From Pseudomonas sp. ICMP 561 (lineage in GTDB: Bacteria > Pseudomonadota > Gammaproteobacteria > Pseudomonadales > Pseudomonadaceae): a stretch of DNA of 64,000 nt. Numbering within the stretch: the first letter of the stretch is position 1; every line of letters starts with the position of its first letter. Shown here one piece after another: positions 62,681-64,000 of this stretch. The notes beneath the pieces are model-generated. The model ran no database searches and was not told the origin of the DNA. It worked only from the letters and a program-made list of their open reading frames with translations. Where the stretch lies: assembly GCF_002699985.1 (NCBI RefSeq), contig NZ_LKBT01000056.1, positions 124,001 through 188,000 on the forward strand, read 5' to 3'. Made by a program: the position numbers and the translations under genes.

Positions 62681-62890
62681 GTTGGAGCGAGGCTTGCCCG
62701 CGAATTTATAACGATAACGCGGAGTGCCTGATCTGCCGAGTCGGCTGGTTCGCGGGCAAGCCTCGCTCCAACATACAACCCATTCATTCAGTGATTTATA
62801 TTTTTTTGACGAGAGCGTCACCGGTGTCCATGACCCCGCGCTGGCTCGCAGCAAAAACGGGATCTGTAGGAGTGAGCTTGCTCGCGATTC
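62681..62890. repeat. REP doublet and single REP
   Basis: Perfect 24-bp arms at 62681-62704 and 62749-62772 ('GTTGGAGCGAGGCTTGCCCGCGAA' class). A lone 'CTGTAGGAGTGAGCTTGCTCGCGAT' copy lies at 62864-62888. Nothing else is seen in the gap 62588-62939. Confidence 0.88.
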
Positions 62891-62939
62891 GGTCTGTCAG
62901 CCGATGAAGATGTCGCCTGTCCTGACGCCATCGCAAGCT

Positions 62940-63503
62940 TCAACGAATGAAATGCACCTTGCCGGTGTCATCGTTACCGACATAGATCCCGTACGAACCG
63001 GTCCGGCGTTCTTCGATGTAGCGTTCGAGTATTTGCCGTATTGCCGGGTAGTAGATGCTGTCCCAGGGAATGTCTTCGGGGGCGAAGAATTTGTAGTCGA
63101 GGGTTTCCGGGCCAAACTGGCCGGTGATTTCCAGCGCCAGGGCGCGGAATACGATGTACACCTCGCTGATCGCCGGGACGCTGAAGATGGAGTAGGGCGA
63201 GAGGATTTCAGCCCTGACGCCGCTTTCTTCCCAGACTTCGCGCAAAGCCGCTTGCTCGGTGGTTTCGCCGCTTTCCATGAAGCCTGCGGGCAGGGTCCAG
63301 GTTCCAGGCCGGGGCGGAATCGCGCGTTGGCACAACAGGTATTTACCGTCCTGCTCAATGATGCAGCCGGCAATAATCTTCGGATTCACGTAGTGAATGT
63401 AGTTGCAGCCGCCGCACATCAATCGCTGATGAGTATCGCCCGCTGGCACGCGCTGAACGAGGTCAGCGCTGCCACAGTGCGGGCAAAAGCGCGGGGCGGG
63501 CAT
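62940..63503 (-). CDS. Nudix hydrolase with N-terminal zinc ribbon
   Basis: A 187-residue Nudix enzyme. The zinc ribbon has Cys7, Cys10, Cys30 and Cys33 (CPHCG..CGGC). The Nudix box is perfect: Gly74, Glu80, then REVWEESGV at 88-96. The family hydrolyses nucleoside diphosphates linked to another group; NADH- and FAD/CoA-type substrates are common, and a flavin- or NAD-linked role would suit the neighbourhood, but this is inference. The start codon lies one base after the GntR regulator's stop, so the two form an operon. Confidence 0.9.
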   Translation of the reverse strand: MPAPRFCPHCGSADLVQRVPAGDTHQRLMCGGCNYIHYVNPKIIAGCIIEQDGKYLLCQRAIPPRPGTWTLPAGFMESGETTEQAALREVWEESGVRAEILSPYSIFSVPAISEVYIVFRALALEITGQFGPETLDYKFFAPEDIPWDSIYYPAIRQILERYIEERRTGSYGIYVGNDDTGKVHFIR

Positions 63504-63504
63504 G

Positions 63505-64000
63505 TCAGTGGCCTATACGCGGTTCTTTCAGGGCCACAGGGGCGAACAACTCGCGTACCTTGCTGCCGTCATTCTGTTTGGACTTGAGGTAATCCAGCGC
63601 GACTTTTGCGGCGCTGCGCACATGGTCCACCGAAGCCTGATGAGCTGCCAGCGGGTCGCCGCTCTTGATCGCTTCGACGATACGTTCCATCTCTTCATTA
63701 CTGGCGCTGCGTCGGTTTTCCTGCGAAACCGACGTGGCGCGCAGATAACTGATACGCGCCTGCAACTGCCGCAACTGGGTAGCCGCGACGTGGTTGCCCG
63801 AACCTTCAAGCAGTACGTCATAAAAGCTTTGCACTGAATCCAGCACTTGTTGCAGTTCGCCTTCCTTGAGGACCTTGCGGTTTTCCTCAAGGGCTTTTTC
63901 CAGCGCGCGAATATTCTTGGCCTTGGCCCGCAAGGTGAACAACTGAACGATCATGCCTTCGAGCACGCAGCGCAGTTCGTAGATATCACACGCGTCTTCC
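63505..64000 (-). CDS. GntR-family regulator with FCD domain, C-terminal part
   Basis: Only the C-terminal 164 residues are in the window; the gene continues past the right edge. The visible part is the all-helical FCD effector domain of the FadR subfamily: the DIYELRCVLEGMIVQL type opening (from the codons near 63990), then helices such as VLDSVQSFYDVLLEGSG, the metal/ligand His in AHQASVDHVRSA and YLKSKQNDG. The N-terminal winged helix is missing. Probable autologous regulator of the flanking cluster, recognising TGGTATACCA-like sites. Confidence 0.88.
   Translation of the reverse strand, partial: EDACDIYELRCVLEGMIVQLFTLRAKAKNIRALEKALEENRKVLKEGELQQVLDSVQSFYDVLLEGSGNHVAATQLRQLQARISYLRATSVSQENRRSASNEEMERIVEAIKSGDPLAAHQASVDHVRSAAKVALDYLKSKQNDGSKVRELFAPVALKEPRIGH

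Overview
The window is a chromosomal segment of a Pseudomonas, most likely from the fluorescens/syringae side of the genus. The evidence is the gene content: fadD1-fadD2-lipase-phaJ1, hrpA, rapA, an NbdA-type MHYT/GGDEF/EAL protein and braCDEFG, several of them in the order known from P. aeruginosa and P. putida. The intergenic gaps are also dense with Pseudomonas REP/REPIN palindromes of several families. I see no rRNA, tRNA, CRISPR array, phage gene, integrase or transposase.

Layout. 1-6.9 kb: end of a CvfB-type S1 protein, small conserved proteins, two lipoproteins, an outer-membrane protein, an SrmB-like DEAD-box helicase and a YbdG-type mechanosensitive channel. 6.9-8.1 kb: a two-gene Fic toxin/antitoxin operon. 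8.1-20.6 kb: DMT transporter, DUF4432 epimerase-like protein, azoreductase, LysR regulator, alpha/beta hydrolase, periplasmic cyclophilin, ABC exporter, DUF482 acyltransferase-like protein, porin and a FabH-like ketosynthase. 21-32 kb: hrpA, then a Phd/RelE-type toxin-antitoxin pair, then the fatty-acid block (two FadD acyl-CoA ligases, a lysophospholipase-like hydrolase and an R-specific enoyl-CoA hydratase), then an ANR-controlled small RNA that fits PhrS by position and promoter. 32-46 kb: LysR regulator, RidA plus a class V aminotransferase, rapA, a tandem 195-bp REP array, an MFS transporter, an NbdA-like c-di-GMP enzyme and a large tubulin/FtsZ-like protein. 46-52 kb: DUF2288 protein and the complete braCDEFG branched-chain amino-acid importer. 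52-55.6 kb: LysR/SDR pair, a lipoprotein and an 808-bp non-coding imperfect palindrome. 55.6-64 kb: a flavin-linked cluster containing a luciferase-like monooxygenase, a PotABCD-type importer, a RibB paralogue, a DUF1330 protein, a Nudix hydrolase and a GntR/FCD regulator cut by the window end.

How parts work together. The fad block plausibly moves released acyl chains into acyl-CoA, with the hydratase bridging beta-oxidation to PHA precursors. The flavin-linked cluster looks like one regulon. The same operator-like sequence lies upstream of the importer operon and in the ribB/DUF1330 divergent promoter, and the GntR gene sits next door. The inferred role is uptake and FMNH2-dependent oxidation of an unknown, probably nitrogenous substrate, with its own flavin-precursor supply.

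Most notable. The protein at 43776-45968 carries four motifs matching the nucleotide-binding and catalytic loops of tubulin/FtsZ in the correct order, yet it is 730 residues long and is not FtsZ. It is the best candidate here for an undescribed cytoskeletal or membrane-remodelling function.
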